Shown here: positions 15,907-25,738 of the stretch, in pieces
Layout: each line of letters opens with the position of its first letter
How positions within the stretch are numbered: the stretch's first letter is position 1
Source of the DNA: Paenarthrobacter sp. GOM3
GTDB taxonomy: Bacteria; Actinomycetota; Actinomycetes; Actinomycetales; Micrococcaceae
Direction: 5' to 3'
Assembly (NCBI RefSeq): GCF_018215265.2
Contig: NZ_CP136562.1
Location: forward strand, 2,604,001 to 2,668,000
Length of the DNA stretch: 64,000 bases
The notes under the pieces: generated by a model
Seen by the model: the letters and a program-made list of their open reading frames with translations, nothing else
Databases searched by the model: none
What the model was told of the DNA's origin: nothing
Program-made: the position numbers and the translations under genes

Positions 15907-18681
15907 GTGGCTGTAGGAGAAGAGACCTCACACATCCTCAGCGGGTTGACTGCCCAGCTGCCTGATCGTGATCCGGAAGAGACTGCGGAGTGGATTGAGT
16001 CCCTTGATGCGTTGATCGCCGAGCAGGGTACTGAGCGTGCGCAGTTCATTATGCGTTCGTTGTTGCAGCGTGCTGGTGCCCGGTCGGTAGGTGTGCCGAT
16101 GGTGACGACCACTGATTATGTGAACACGATCCCGGTGGACCAGGAAGCTGAGTTCCCGGGGAACGAGGAGTTCGAGCGCCGGTACCGGGCGTATATGCGC
16201 TGGAACGCTGCGGTGATGGTTCACCGTGCGCAGCGCTCCGATATTGGTGTGGGCGGGCATATCTCCACCTATGCCGGTGCCGCGACCCTGTACGAGGTGG
16301 GCTTTAACCACTTCTTCCGCGGCAAGGACCACCCCTCCGGCGGTGACCAGGTCTTCTTCCAGGGCCACGCCTCCCCTGGCATGTACGCCCGGGCGTTCAT
16401 GGAAGGCCGCCTCACGGAAGAGGATTTGGACGGGTTCCGGCAGGAGAAGTCCAAGGCCGGTCACGCCCTGTCTTCCTACCCACACCCGCGCCTGATGCCG
16501 GACTTCTGGGAGTTCCCGACCGTGTCGATGGGTATCGGCCCGATGAACGCGATCTACCAGGCCCAGTCCAACCGGTACCTGCAGAACCGTGGCATCAAAG
16601 ACACCTCCGACCAGCAGGTCTGGGCGTTCCTCGGGGACGGGGAAATGGACGAGCCAGAGTCCCGTGGCCTGCTCCAGCTCGCCGCGAACGAGAACCTGGA
16701 CAACCTGAACTTCGTGATCAACTGCAACCTCCAGCGCCTGGACGGACCGGTCCGCGGTAACGGCAAGATCATGCAGGAACTCGAAGCGTTCTTCCGCGGC
16801 GCGGGCTGGAACGTGATCAAGGTCGTCTGGGGCCGTGAGTGGGACTCCCTGCTCGAAGCCGACACCGACGGGGCGTTGGTGAAAATCATGAACGAAACCC
16901 CCGATGGTGACTACCAGACCTACAAGGCCGAGTCCGGCGGGTTCGTCCGGGAACACTTCTTCGGGAAGAACCCGGCCACCAAAGACATGGTCGCGGACCT
17001 GAACGACGAACAAATCTGGGGCCTCAAACGCGGCGGTCACGACTACCGCAAGGTCTACGCCGCGTACAAGGCAGCGACCGAGTTCAAGGGCAAACCCACC
17101 GTGATCCTGGCCAAAACCGTCAAGGGCTACGGCCTGGGCCCCCACTTCGAGGGCCGCAACGCAACCCACCAAATGAAGAAACTGACCATGGAAGACCTCA
17201 AAGCCTTCCGTAACCACCTCCGGATCCCCATCAGCGACGAACAACTCGACGCGGACCTCTACCGGCCCCCGTACTACCACCCCGGCATGGACGCCCCCGA
17301 AATCAAATACCTCATGGAACGCCGGGCCGAGCTCGGCGGGTTCGTACCCGAACGGCGCCGCACCCACACCGAGGTAGTCCTCCCGGACGCCAAATCCTAC
17401 GACGTCGCCAAACGCGGATCCGGGAAACAACAAGCCGCGACCACCATGGCCTTCGTCCGGCTCCTCAAAGACCTCATGCGGGACAAAAACTTCGGCGCCC
17501 GGTTCGTGCCCGTCGTCCCCGACGAATCCCGGACCTTCGGGATGGACGCGTTCTTCCCGACCGCGAAAATCTACAACCCCAAAGGCCAGAACTACCTCTC
17601 CGTGGACCGCGACCTCGTCCTGGCCTACAAAGAATCACCCGCCGGCCAACTGATCCACCCCGGCATCAACGAAGCCGGCGCCGTCGCAGCGTTCACCGCC
17701 GCCGGAACCTCCTACGCCACCCACGGCGAACCCCTGGTCCCGATCTACGTGTTCTACTCCATGTTCGGCTTCCAACGCACCGGCGATTCCTTCTGGGCCG
17801 CAGCAGACCAAATGACCCGCGGATTCATCATCGGCGCCACCGCAGGACGAACCACCCTCACCGGCGAAGGACTCCAACACGCCGACGGGCACTCCCCCAT
17901 CCTGGCCTCCACCAACCCCGCCGTACGCACCTACGACCCCGCCTACGGCTACGAAATCGGCCACATCATCCGCCACGGACTCGAACAAATGTACGGACCC
18001 GACGCTGACGCGCAAGGAACCAGAACTGCGTCAGATAAAAACGTGATGTACTACCTCACCGTCTACAACGAACCCATCACCCAACCCGCGGAACCGGAAA
18101 ACCTCGACGTCAACGGGCTCCTCAAAGGCATCTACCACCTCGCCGACGCCCCCGAGGGCGATAACAACCGGCCCACCGCGCAGATCCTCGCCTCCGGCGT
18201 CTCCGTGCCCTGGGCCCTCGAAGCGGCACGGATCCTCGCCGAAGACTGGAACGTCGCCGCCGATGTCTGGTCCGTGACGTCCTGGAACGAACTCCGACGC
18301 GACGGACTCGCCGCCGAAGACCACGCGTTCCTGAACCCCGGCCAACCCGCACCCACCCCGTTCATCACCGAACAACTCGCAGGCAAAACCGGGCCCGTCA
18401 TCGCCGTCACCGACTACATGAAAGCCGTCCCCGACCAAATCCGCCAATACATCCCCAACGACTTCGCCTCCCTCGGAGCAGACGGCTTCGGCTTCTCCGA
18501 CACCCGCCAAGCCGCACGCCGCTACTTCAAAAACGACACCCACTCCATCGTCGCCAAAACCCTGCAGCTGCTGGCGGCGAGGGGCGAAGTGGAGGAAGGC
18601 GCACTGGAGAAGGCAATCGAGAAGTACCGGCTCCTGGATGTCAACGCCGGAACCACCGGCGGAGCTGGCGGCGACGCCTAA
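15907..18681 (+). CDS. aceE: Pyruvate dehydrogenase E1 component, homodimeric type
   Basis: A 924-residue thiamine diphosphate enzyme that decarboxylates pyruvate and passes the acetyl group to the lipoyl E2 of the pyruvate dehydrogenase complex. The TPP-binding motif GDGEMDE (residue about 244) runs to [32 protein letters not shown] and DGEPVLP-like [18 protein letters not shown] are typical of AceE. The GTG at 15907 has GGAAGG upstream; the ATG at 15880 is nine codons earlier. Synonymous codon use changes strongly along the gene: third positions are mainly G/T early and mainly C/A late, reverting at the last 40 codons. A terminator follows. Confidence 0.97.
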   Translation: MAVGEETSHILSGLTAQLPDRDPEETAEWIESLDALIAEQGTERAQFIMRSLLQRAGARSVGVPMVTTTDYVNTIPVDQEAEFPGNEEFERRYRAYMRWNAAVMVHRAQRSDIGVGGHISTYAGAATLYEVGFNHFFRGKDHPSGGDQVFFQGHASPGMYARAFMEGRLTEEDLDGFRQEKSKAGHALSSYPHPRLMPDFWEFPTVSMGIGPMNAIYQAQSNRYLQNRGIKDTSDQQVWAFLGDGEMDEPESRGLLQLAANENLDNLNFVINCNLQRLDGPVRGNGKIMQELEAFFRGAGWNVIKVVWGREWDSLLEADTDGALVKIMNETPDGDYQTYKAESGGFVREHFFGKNPATKDMVADLNDEQIWGLKRGGHDYRKVYAAYKAATEFKGKPTVILAKTVKGYGLGPHFEGRNATHQMKKLTMEDLKAFRNHLRIPISDEQLDADLYRPPYYHPGMDAPEIKYLMERRAELGGFVPERRRTHTEVVLPDAKSYDVAKRGSGKQQAATTMAFVRLLKDLMRDKNFGARFVPVVPDESRTFGMDAFFPTAKIYNPKGQNYLSVDRDLVLAYKESPAGQLIHPGINEAGAVAAFTAAGTSYATHGEPLVPIYVFYSMFGFQRTGDSFWAAADQMTRGFIIGATAGRTTLTGEGLQHADGHSPILASTNPAVRTYDPAYGYEIGHIIRHGLEQMYGPDADAQGTRTASDKNVMYYLTVYNEPITQPAEPENLDVNGLLKGIYHLADAPEGDNNRPTAQILASGVSVPWALEAARILAEDWNVAADVWSVTSWNELRRDGLAAEDHAFLNPGQPAPTPFITEQLAGKTGPVIAVTDYMKAVPDQIRQYIPNDFASLGADGFGFSDTRQAARRYFKNDTHSIVAKTLQLLAARGEVEEGALEKAIEKYRLLDVNAGTTGGAGGDA

Positions 18682-18719
18682 CCAGTTGCTGGGCACGTCC
18701 CACAACAAAAGCAGTACCG

Positions 18720-18766
18720 CGACGGCGGCTTCAACCGAAAAGGTTGGGGCCGCCGTCGGGCTTTAA
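18720..18766 (+). terminator. aceE terminator
   Basis: Hairpin CGACGGCGGC..AACC / GGTT..GCCGCCGTCG with a GAAAA loop, followed by GGCTTTAA, 38 bases after the aceE stop. Confidence 0.85.
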
Positions 18767-18813
18767 CCGGCCTCCCACGGTGTTCGGCAGGACGTGACGG
18801 GCAGCAACGTCAG

Positions 18814-18830
18814 TTGTAGCCTTCTCACAA
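18814..18830. promoter_or_regulatory. Candidate FasR operator upstream of fasR
   Basis: TTGTAGCCTTCTCACAA lies 36 bases before the fasR ATG. It matches 14 of 17 bases of the inverted repeat upstream of fabD (20116-20132), with the same arm spacing. Candidate autoregulatory site. Confidence 0.5.
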
Positions 18831-18866
18831 ATGGAGCTTGCCCGGGATGGGCCGTATGCTCATTCC

Positions 18867-20111
18867 ATGGCAGAGCCCGTCAAAACAACTTCCAAGCGCA
18901 AGGCAGCAACCCCGGCATTGTCGCCGGAAAAGGCTGAAACCCTGCGGCAGCTCCGCGCCAACGTTGGGCAACTGTCCACCAGCACCATGCGAAAGCTTGA
19001 GAAGTCACTGCCGTGGTACAGCCGCCTCAGCTCAGACGAGCGTTCCGCGCTCGGATTGGTGGCCCAGAACGGCATCGCCGCATTCGTGACGTGGTACGAG
19101 CGTCCCAGCTCACCGTCGTGGATCCTCACCGACGTCTTTGGTAACGCGCCCACGGAACTGACTCGCTCCATCAGCCTGCAAAAGGCGCTGCAACTGATCC
19201 GCATCGTTGTGGAAGTTGTCGAAGACCAAGTGCCCGTCATCGCGCCGGAGTCGGACCAGCCATCGCTGCGGGAAGCGGTCCTCCGATACTCGCGGGAGGT
19301 CGCGTTTGCCGCCGCCGACGTCTACGCACGGGCAGCAGAATCGCGTGGTTCCTGGGACACCCGGCTTGAGGCACTGATCGTGGATGCCATCCTTCGAGGC
19401 GAAAACACTGACGCCTTGCGGTCCCGGATCGCCGCCCTCGGCTGGAAAGCCCAGGAGAGGTTCACCGTCATGGTGGGCAATTCGCCGTCGGAACCCAGCG
19501 CAAGCTATGTCAGTGAGCTGCGCCGGACCGCCGGGCGCTTCGCCGAGGATGCGCTCGTGGGAATCCAGGGCGATCGGTTGATCCTCATTCTCGGTGGAGT
19601 CCAGGACCGGGATACGGCCTACGTCAAACTCAGCGAACTGTTCGCCCCTGGCGCCGTCGTCTACGGCCCGGAGGCCGGTTCGCTGGTGGAAGCGAGCAGT
19701 TCCGCGCAAGCGGCCTTTGCGGGGCTCACCGCCGCCCGTGCCTGGCCCTCGGCTCCCCGCCCGGTGGCGGCCGACGACCTGCTCCCCGAACGTGTGGTCT
19801 CCGGCGACGATGCGGCTCGCAGATCGCTCATCAAGAACATCTACCGGCCCCTGCTGGCGGCCTCCAATGGCTTGGTGGAGACCCTGGGAACCTACCTCGA
19901 GCTGGGGCATTCGCTTGAAGCCACTGCCCGGGAACTGTTCGTGCATGCCAACACGGTGCGCTACCGTTTGAAGCGTGTCTGCGACGTCACAGGTTGGGAT
20001 CCGCTCCTGCCGAGGGAAGCGTTTGTGCTGCAAACAGCCTTGGTAGTAGGCCGACTTTCAGCCCAACCCAAAGCCGCCCCCGAACGTCACGCGTCGCGTT
20101 CACAGAACTGA
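18867..20111 (+). CDS. fasR: PucR/CdaR-type transcriptional regulator of fatty acid synthesis (FasR-like)
   Basis: A 414-residue regulator with a basic N-terminus, a long ligand-sensing middle part (LPWYSRLSSDERSALGLVAQNG..., GGDEF-like region around 200-290) and a C-terminal PucR-type HTH (LYLELGHSLEATARELFVHANTVRYRLKRV). Its place directly upstream of fabD-fabH-acpP-fabF matches Streptomyces FasR, which activates that operon; this is known for the family and inferred here. TATGCT at 18855-18860 sits six bases before ATG 18867 with no ribosome site, so a leaderless transcript is likely. A longer start at 18831 is less likely. Confidence 0.88.
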   Translation: MAEPVKTTSKRKAATPALSPEKAETLRQLRANVGQLSTSTMRKLEKSLPWYSRLSSDERSALGLVAQNGIAAFVTWYERPSSPSWILTDVFGNAPTELTRSISLQKALQLIRIVVEVVEDQVPVIAPESDQPSLREAVLRYSREVAFAAADVYARAAESRGSWDTRLEALIVDAILRGENTDALRSRIAALGWKAQERFTVMVGNSPSEPSASYVSELRRTAGRFAEDALVGIQGDRLILILGGVQDRDTAYVKLSELFAPGAVVYGPEAGSLVEASSSAQAAFAGLTAARAWPSAPRPVAADDLLPERVVSGDDAARRSLIKNIYRPLLAASNGLVETLGTYLELGHSLEATARELFVHANTVRYRLKRVCDVTGWDPLLPREAFVLQTALVVGRLSAQPKAAPERHASRSQN

Positions 20112-20115
20112 ACCG

Positions 20116-20132
20116 TTGTAGACTTCCTACAA
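20116..20132. promoter_or_regulatory. Inverted repeat upstream of fabD, candidate FasR operator
   Basis: TTGTAG-ACTTC-CTACAA: perfect 6-base arms with a 5-base spacer, just after the fasR stop and 67 bases before the fabD start. TAGACT inside it could be the -10 box. The element is nearly repeated upstream of fasR. Confidence 0.55.
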
Positions 20133-20199
20133 ACTGACCCAGTGAGCTTGGTGTACCAAAACACCAGTGGATCACGTGGCAATTTGGAAAGCTGGATAC

Positions 20200-21129
20200 G
20201 TGCTTGCAATCGTCTGCCCTGGACAGGGCTCCCAGACCCCCGGATTTTTGGCCCCTTGGCTGGAACTCCCCTCCGTCGAAGGCCAGTTGGCCTCCCTGAG
20301 CGAGATCGCAGGCATTGACCTCAAGGCCCACGGCACCACTTCTGACGAAGAAACCATCAAGGACACCGCCGTAGCCCAGCCGCTGATTGTCGCGGCCGGC
20401 CTGGTGGCCGCCACGTCGCTCTTCGATGTCGAGCTCAGCAGCCTTCCCGTCATCCTGGCCGGCCACTCCGTCGGCGAAATCACGGCGTCCGCCCTCGCCG
20501 GCGTCCTGACCGACGCCGAAGCCATGGCTTTCGTCCGCGAACGCGCCAACAGCATGGCCGCGGCAGCAGCCGTAACTCCTACCGGCATGAGCGCCGTGGT
20601 GGGTGGCGATCCTGCCGAGGTCCTGGCAGCCATTGAAGCTTCCGGCGCCACTCCAGCCAACGTCAACGGTGCGGGCCAGACGGTCGCGGCAGGCACCTTT
20701 GATCAGTTGAAGGCCCTTGCGGACAACCCGCCTGCCAAGGCGAGGGTCATCTCCCTGAAGGTCGCAGGCGCTTTCCACACCTCGCACATGGCGCCTGCAG
20801 TCAGCGCCTTGGAAGCCCTCAAACCGTCATTGTCACCGCAGAACCCCTCGGTTCCGCTGCTGTCGAACTACGATGGCCAGGAAGTAACGGACGGCACGGC
20901 TGCCATCGAGAGCCTCATTGCGCAGGTCTCACGGCCTGTTCGCTGGGACAAGTGCATGGAAACCATGGTTCAGCGCGGAGTCACGGGCGTGATCGAACTT
21001 GCACCGGCAGGAACCCTTGCCGGCCTGGCCAAGCGCGGCATGCCCGGCGTGAAGACCGTTGCAGTCAAGACCCCGGATGACCTGTCCGCGGCGCTTGCAC
21101 TTTTCGCTGAATTGGAAGGACAGGCATGA
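20200..21129 (+). CDS. fabD: Malonyl CoA-acyl carrier protein transacylase
   Basis: Loads malonyl groups from malonyl-CoA onto ACP for type II fatty acid synthesis. The 309 residues begin LAIVCPGQGSQTPGF, the usual family start, so the GTG at 20200 is preferred over an upstream GTG at 20167. The active-site serine lies in LAGHSVGEITA, and the catalytic His in AFHTSHM. PRGVTGVIELAPAGTLAGL-like ending is typical. Its stop overlaps the fabH ATG by four bases (ATGA), so FabD and FabH are translationally coupled in the fab operon. Confidence 0.95.
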   Translation: MLAIVCPGQGSQTPGFLAPWLELPSVEGQLASLSEIAGIDLKAHGTTSDEETIKDTAVAQPLIVAAGLVAATSLFDVELSSLPVILAGHSVGEITASALAGVLTDAEAMAFVRERANSMAAAAAVTPTGMSAVVGGDPAEVLAAIEASGATPANVNGAGQTVAAGTFDQLKALADNPPAKARVISLKVAGAFHTSHMAPAVSALEALKPSLSPQNPSVPLLSNYDGQEVTDGTAAIESLIAQVSRPVRWDKCMETMVQRGVTGVIELAPAGTLAGLAKRGMPGVKTVAVKTPDDLSAALALFAELEGQA

Positions 21130-22187
21130 GCACCCCGGTACTGAACAAGACTGCGGTTAACGAAAACGCCCGAATCCTGGGCATCGGCGCCTACCGCCCC
21201 GACGTCATTGTCACCAACGAGGACGTTTGCCAGTGGATCGACTCCTCCGACGAGTGGATCCGCCAGCGCACCGGCATCATCACCCGCCACCGCGCCGCCG
21301 CAGATGTCAGCGTGATCGACATGGCCGAAGGAGCTGCGCGCGAAGCAATCCAGCAGGCCGGAATCGAACCGTCCCAGTTGGGCGCCGTCATTGTCTCGAC
21401 CGTGACGCACCCTTACGCCACACCGTCCGCTGCCGCCGCACTCACCGAGCGTTTGGGCGCGACGCCGGCACCCGCCTTCGACATCTCGGCCGCCTGTGCC
21501 GGGTACTGCTACGGCGTCGCCCAGGCAGATGCCTTGGTGCGCTCCGGCGCGGCGCAGTACGTCCTGGTGGTAGGTGCCGAGAAACTCTCGGATGTCATCG
21601 ACAACCACGAACGCACTATCTCGTTCCTGCTCGGCGACGGCGCGGGAGCGGTAGTCGTGGGCCCCTCCGACACCCCCGGCATCGGCCCGTCGGTCTGGGG
21701 TTCCGATGGAAGCAAATGGGACGCCATTGGCATGACCCACTCGCTGGAGGACGTCAGGAAACTGGGCGAATCCGCCCGGCACTCTGACGAAATCGACGAC
21801 CCGGCCATCCTGTCAGCCACCCAGGATGTCTGGCCCACACTGCGCCAGGACGGCCAGACAGTATTCCGCTGGGCCGTGTGGGAGATGGCGAAGGTGGCCC
21901 AGCAAGCACTGGACGCAGCCGGCATCGAAGCCACCGACCTCGCTGCGTTTGTTCCCCACCAGGCGAACATGCGCATCATTGATGAGATGGTCAAGAAGCT
22001 CAAGCTCCCCGAGTCCGTCGTAATCGGCCGCGACATTGCCCAAGCCGGCAATACATCAGCCGCTTCCATCCCGCTGGCCACACACCGTTTGCTCCAGGAA
22101 AACCCCGGGTTGAGCGGCGGCCTTGCCCTGCAGATCGGCTTCGGCGCGGGCCTGGTCTTCGGGGCTCAGGTAGTAGTCCTGCCGTAG
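21126..22187 (+). CDS. fabH: 3-oxoacyl-ACP synthase III
   Basis: Condenses acyl-CoA primers with malonyl-ACP to start fatty acid chains. In actinobacteria it accepts branched primers, giving iso/anteiso lipids. The 353 residues have the active-site Cys in ISAACAGYCYG, the His in FVPHQANMRI and the Asn in QAGNTSAAS, a complete triad. SSDEWIRQRTGI near residue 40 is the CoA-binding signature. It starts inside the fabD stop (ATGA) and is followed after 115 bases by acpP. Confidence 0.97.
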   Translation: MSTPVLNKTAVNENARILGIGAYRPDVIVTNEDVCQWIDSSDEWIRQRTGIITRHRAAADVSVIDMAEGAAREAIQQAGIEPSQLGAVIVSTVTHPYATPSAAAALTERLGATPAPAFDISAACAGYCYGVAQADALVRSGAAQYVLVVGAEKLSDVIDNHERTISFLLGDGAGAVVVGPSDTPGIGPSVWGSDGSKWDAIGMTHSLEDVRKLGESARHSDEIDDPAILSATQDVWPTLRQDGQTVFRWAVWEMAKVAQQALDAAGIEATDLAAFVPHQANMRIIDEMVKKLKLPESVVIGRDIAQAGNTSAASIPLATHRLLQENPGLSGGLALQIGFGAGLVFGAQVVVLP

Positions 22188-22302
22188 AACCTGGAGTCCC
22201 GTGGCCTCCAGCCAACTGAATACGACTTACAAACCCAAACCGTAACCGCGGTTTGCCCCCCTTTCCGGCAGTAGCCGGTACAAACAAGAAAAGGAGCCAA
22301 CA

Positions 22303-22548
22303 ATGGCTAGCAACGAAGAGATCCTGGCCGGCCTGGCTGAAATCGTCAACGAAGAAACCGGCCTTGCCCCCGAAGCCGTAGAGCTGGACAAGTCCTTCAC
22401 CGAGGACCTCGACATCGACTCCATCTCCATGATGACCATCGTTGTCAACGCTGAAGAGAAGTTCGGCGTTCGCATTCCCGACGAAGAGGTCAAGAACCTC
22501 AAGACCGTCGGCGACGCCGTCAGCTTCATCGCAAACGCACAGGCTTAG
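22303..22548 (+). CDS. acpP: Acyl carrier protein
   Basis: An 81-residue acidic carrier of growing fatty acyl chains. The phosphopantetheine serine is in EDLDIDSISMM; the common DSL is DSI here. Helices ILAGLAEIVNEETG and VKNLKTVGDAVSFI match the ACP fold. AAGGAG lies six bases before the ATG. Third gene of the fab operon. Confidence 0.97.
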   Translation: MASNEEILAGLAEIVNEETGLAPEAVELDKSFTEDLDIDSISMMTIVVNAEEKFGVRIPDEEVKNLKTVGDAVSFIANAQA

Positions 22549-22679
22549 TCCTGACACAGCTGTGCCGGGCCGGGATTGGATCCTTGCGCCCGGCACAGCC
22601 GCAATAACGCCCAGAGTTTTTCTTGCCTCCCCCCGTGCATTCATCGGGAGGGCTGGCTGATCCGACAGAGAGTGATCGC

Positions 22680-23915
22680 ATGGCACGCAAAGTAGTCATA
22701 ACCGGTCTGGGGGCCACCACTCCCATCGGCGGCGACGTACCCACAATGTGGCAGAACGCGCTGAAAGGGGTCTCCGGCGCCCGTACGCTCGAAGATGAGT
22801 GGGTGGCCAAGTACGACCTCCCCGTCCACTTTGCTGCCCGGTGCTCGACGCCGGCACTGGAAGTCCTGAGCCGGGTCGAAGCCAAGCGCATGGACCCTTC
22901 CACGCAGTTTGGCGTCATTGCCGCCCGTGAGGCTTGGGCCGATTCCGGAATTAGCGAGATCGACCACGACCGTCTGGCGGTGGCCTTCGCTACTGGTATT
23001 GGCGGCGTCTGGACGCTCCTGGATGCCTGGGATACGCTCCGTGACCGGGGTCCCCGCCGGGTACTGCCCATGACCGTCCCCATGCTGATGCCCAACGGTG
23101 TAGCCGCTGCCGTCAGCCTGGACCTTGGCGCACGCGCCGGAGCACACACCCCCGTTTCAGCCTGCGCGTCCGGCACGGAAGCCCTCCACCTTGGCCTGGA
23201 CCTGATCCGGTCCGGTAAGGCGGACGTGGTGGTCTGCGGTGGCGCGGAAGCGGCCATCCACCCGATGCCCCTGGCAGCGTTCTCCTCCATGCAGGCGCTC
23301 TCCCGTCGGAACGACGAGCCGGAACGCGCTTCGCGACCCTACGACATCGACCGCGACGGCTTTGTCATGGGTGAAGGTGCCGGCGCCTTGGTTCTCGAAG
23401 CCGAGGAACACGCCATCGCCCGCGGAGCACGGATCTACGCTGAGCTTGCCGGAACGTCGGTGACCGCGGATGCGTACCACATCACCGCACCGGACCCCGA
23501 AGGCCTCGGCGCCACACGGGCCCTCAAGGCCGCAATGTTCGATGGCCGTATCCAGGCTGAAGACGTTGTCCACGTCAACGCCCATGCCACGTCGACACCT
23601 GTAGGTGACAAGCCCGAATACACAGCTCTCCGGGCCGCCCTTGGCGCTCACGTGGACAACGTGGCAGTCTCTGCCACCAAGTCCCAGATGGGCCACCTCC
23701 TGGGAGCTTCCGGAGCAGTTGAGGCCGTGCTGACGGTGCTGGCTGTATACGAGCGCAAGACACCGGTGACCATCAACCTCGAGAACCAGGACCCGGAGAT
23801 CCCCCTCGACGTCGTGACGTCGGTACGTGATCTGCCCGCCGGCGATATCGTCGCCCTGAGCAATTCCTTCGGCTTCGGCGGACACAACGCCGTCATCGCC
23901 GTCCGAAATGTCTAG
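22680..23915 (+). CDS. fabF: 3-oxoacyl-ACP synthase II
   Basis: Elongates acyl-ACP chains with malonyl-ACP. The 411 residues contain the nucleophile Cys in SACASGTEALHLG, the first His in VNAHATSTPVGD, the Lys/His in TKSQMGHLLGASGA, and the GFGGHNA loop near the C-terminus. The chosen ATG begins MARKVVITGLGATTPIGG, the normal family start, although the frame stays open further upstream. The ribosome site (GAGAG) is weak. It ends the fab operon; a strong terminator follows 31 bases later. Confidence 0.97.
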   Translation: MARKVVITGLGATTPIGGDVPTMWQNALKGVSGARTLEDEWVAKYDLPVHFAARCSTPALEVLSRVEAKRMDPSTQFGVIAAREAWADSGISEIDHDRLAVAFATGIGGVWTLLDAWDTLRDRGPRRVLPMTVPMLMPNGVAAAVSLDLGARAGAHTPVSACASGTEALHLGLDLIRSGKADVVVCGGAEAAIHPMPLAAFSSMQALSRRNDEPERASRPYDIDRDGFVMGEGAGALVLEAEEHAIARGARIYAELAGTSVTADAYHITAPDPEGLGATRALKAAMFDGRIQAEDVVHVNAHATSTPVGDKPEYTALRAALGAHVDNVAVSATKSQMGHLLGASGAVEAVLTVLAVYERKTPVTINLENQDPEIPLDVVTSVRDLPAGDIVALSNSFGFGGHNAVIAVRNV

Positions 23916-23946
23916 CAGCACCGTCCCGGCTCCGGCCCGATGACAT

Positions 23947-23986
23947 GAGGAGGGCCCCACCATCCGGTGGGGCCCTCCTCATTGCT
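23947..23986 (+). terminator. fab operon terminator (possibly bidirectional)
   Basis: Perfect 15-bp stem GAGGAGGGCCCCACC / GGTGGGGCCCTCCTC with loop ATCC, followed by ATTGCT. It lies between fabF and the convergent DUF3145 gene. Confidence 0.85.
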
Positions 23987-24007
23987 ATGGGGTGTTCTTA
24001 TCCCGGG

Positions 24008-24511
24008 TCAGCCGACCTGGTGCAACCAGCGCACGGGAGCGCCTTCGGCTGCGTGCCGGAACGGCTCAAGCTCCTCGTCCCACGCTTCGCCGAGCGCCAG
24101 GGACAATTCATGGTAAACGGCCGAGGGATCCCCGGCACCGGACTCGTAGGCGTAGCGAATGCGGTCTTCGGTCACCATGATGTTGCCGTGCACGTCCGTG
24201 ACGGCATGGAAAATTCCGAGCTCGGGGGTGTGGGACCAGCGGGCCCCGTCCACGCCTTGGCTCGGCTCCTCGGTAACCTCATAGCGCAGGTGGGCCCAAC
24301 CGCGCAGGGCAGACGCCAACTGGGCCCCCGTGCCCGGCGCACCGGTCCACGACAGCTCAGCCCGGAACATCCCGGGCGCAGCAGGCTGCGGGGTCCACTC
24401 AAGATCGGTCCGCTTGTCCACGACCGATCCGATGGCCCACTCAACGTGCGGGCAAAGTGCCGTCGGGGCTGAGTGCACAAACAGGACACCGCGGGTTGTT
24501 GCAACAGACAT
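24008..24511 (-). CDS. DUF3145 family protein
   Basis: A 167-residue actinobacterial protein of unknown function. It begins MSVATTRGVLFVHSAPTA and contains CPHVEWAIGSV, WTPQPAAPGMFRAELSW and a C-terminal LGEAWDEELEPFRHAAEGAPVRWLH, all diagnostic of DUF3145. The ATG at 24511 has GGAGG six bases upstream, so the longer frame (to 24595) is not used. It is convergent with fabF, and I recall the same neighbour in other actinobacterial genomes. Its upstream gap of about 240 bases to xerC carries AT-rich promoter-like sequence but no gene. Confidence 0.88.
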   Translation of the reverse strand: MSVATTRGVLFVHSAPTALCPHVEWAIGSVVDKRTDLEWTPQPAAPGMFRAELSWTGAPGTGAQLASALRGWAHLRYEVTEEPSQGVDGARWSHTPELGIFHAVTDVHGNIMVTEDRIRYAYESGAGDPSAVYHELSLALGEAWDEELEPFRHAAEGAPVRWLHQVG

Positions 24512-24748
24512 TCCATCCTCCATAGCTGTAGGTACGTCTTCCCCAACGACCTCTGCCTGGATGTTTGCTGTTGCTGCCGGTGCCATGAAATTCATGCACG
24601 CCCTGACAGGCTATTTACTTGTGCGAACTACTACTGACGATATTGGCACAGATATAACCCTCAACCGTGCATTGAAGGTTTCCCCGTGGTGCTTTCATTT
24701 TGCCGTACGCTGCCCGTTTCCGCCAGTGCAGCGCGACCGTGCGCGGTG

Positions 24749-25702
24749 TCACGCCCGTGGGTGGGCCTGCTGGTAGCTCTTACGCAGCCGATCCACGGAA
24801 ACGTGCGTGTAGATCTGCGTCGTCGCCAGGCTGCTGTGGCCCAGGATCTCCTGGACGGCCCTCAGGTCCGCACCACCATCGAGCAGATGAGTGGCAGCAC
24901 TGTGCCTGAGTGCGTGCGGGCCCTTGGCCGATGTATCACCCAGCGCTTGCAGCACTTTGTTCACTACCGCCCGGATTTGTCGTTGATCCACCCTGCTCCC
25001 CCGTGCCCCAAGAAAAAGGGCTGGGCCGCTGGAGGCGGTCACGACAGCAGGCCGGCCCCGCCTCAACCAGTCGTCGACGGCAATGGCTGCCGGGACACCG
25101 AACGGGACCGTACGTTCCTTGTTACCTTTGCCCAGCACCCGGAGTGTCCGGCGGTCGGGATCGAGGTCGTCAATATCCAGGCCGGCAAGTTCACCTACGC
25201 GGACTCCCGTGGCGTACAGCAGTTCCACCATGGCCCGGTTCCGCACGGCCATGGGACCACCGTCCTCGGCTGCCGTGGTCAGGTCATCCACCATCCTGGT
25301 CACCTGTTGTTGCTGCAGGACACCCGGCAGGGACTTGTCACGCTTTGGCGCCTGCAGCCTGACGGCAGGATCGACGGCGATGAGTTCTTCCCGCAACGCC
25401 CAGGAGGTGAACGAGCGTGCGGTGGCTGCTCGCCGGGCCAGCGTGGCCCGGGCCATACCTGCTTCGCTTTGCGCACCGAGCCAGCGCCGAAGTGAGCCGA
25501 GCTCCAATTGACCGAGTTCCCCGACACCTTCCTGGACGGCGAAACCGAGGAGGCTCTCCACGTCGGCAATGTATGCGCGGACGGTGTGCTCAGACCTGGC
25601 GCGTTCCCCTGCCAGATAGCGTCGAAATCCCTCAACTGCACTTTGCAGCGATTCTGGTAATGATTGCCCGTCCACCCTTCCCACTGTGCCAGCCGCCGGC
25701 AT
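24749..25702 (-). CDS. xerC: Tyrosine recombinase XerC
   Basis: A 317-residue site-specific recombinase that with XerD resolves chromosome dimers at dif. The N-terminal SAM-like DNA-binding domain covers about residues 15-105. The catalytic residues are all visible: Arg in TGVRVGEL, Lys in GKGNKERTVPF, His-x2-Arg in HALRHSAATH, His in ILGHSS, and the nucleophile Tyr in TTQIYTHVS. It is the last gene of the comM-dprA-xerC run, 36 bases after dprA, which is a common housekeeping order. No mobile-element features accompany it, so it is not an integrase. Confidence 0.93.
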   Translation of the reverse strand: MPAAGTVGRVDGQSLPESLQSAVEGFRRYLAGERARSEHTVRAYIADVESLLGFAVQEGVGELGQLELGSLRRWLGAQSEAGMARATLARRAATARSFTSWALREELIAVDPAVRLQAPKRDKSLPGVLQQQQVTRMVDDLTTAAEDGGPMAVRNRAMVELLYATGVRVGELAGLDIDDLDPDRRTLRVLGKGNKERTVPFGVPAAIAVDDWLRRGRPAVVTASSGPALFLGARGSRVDQRQIRAVVNKVLQALGDTSAKGPHALRHSAATHLLDGGADLRAVQEILGHSSLATTQIYTHVSVDRLRKSYQQAHPRA

Positions 25703-25738
25703 TAACAGCGGGCATCAACATGCCCATGCCCGGCCTGG

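Noticed and set aside
15928..17433. 501-residue open frame antisense to aceE
   Set aside because: It lies fully opposite a conserved gene and is explained by the unusual codon skew in aceE. It has no ribosome site or family motifs.
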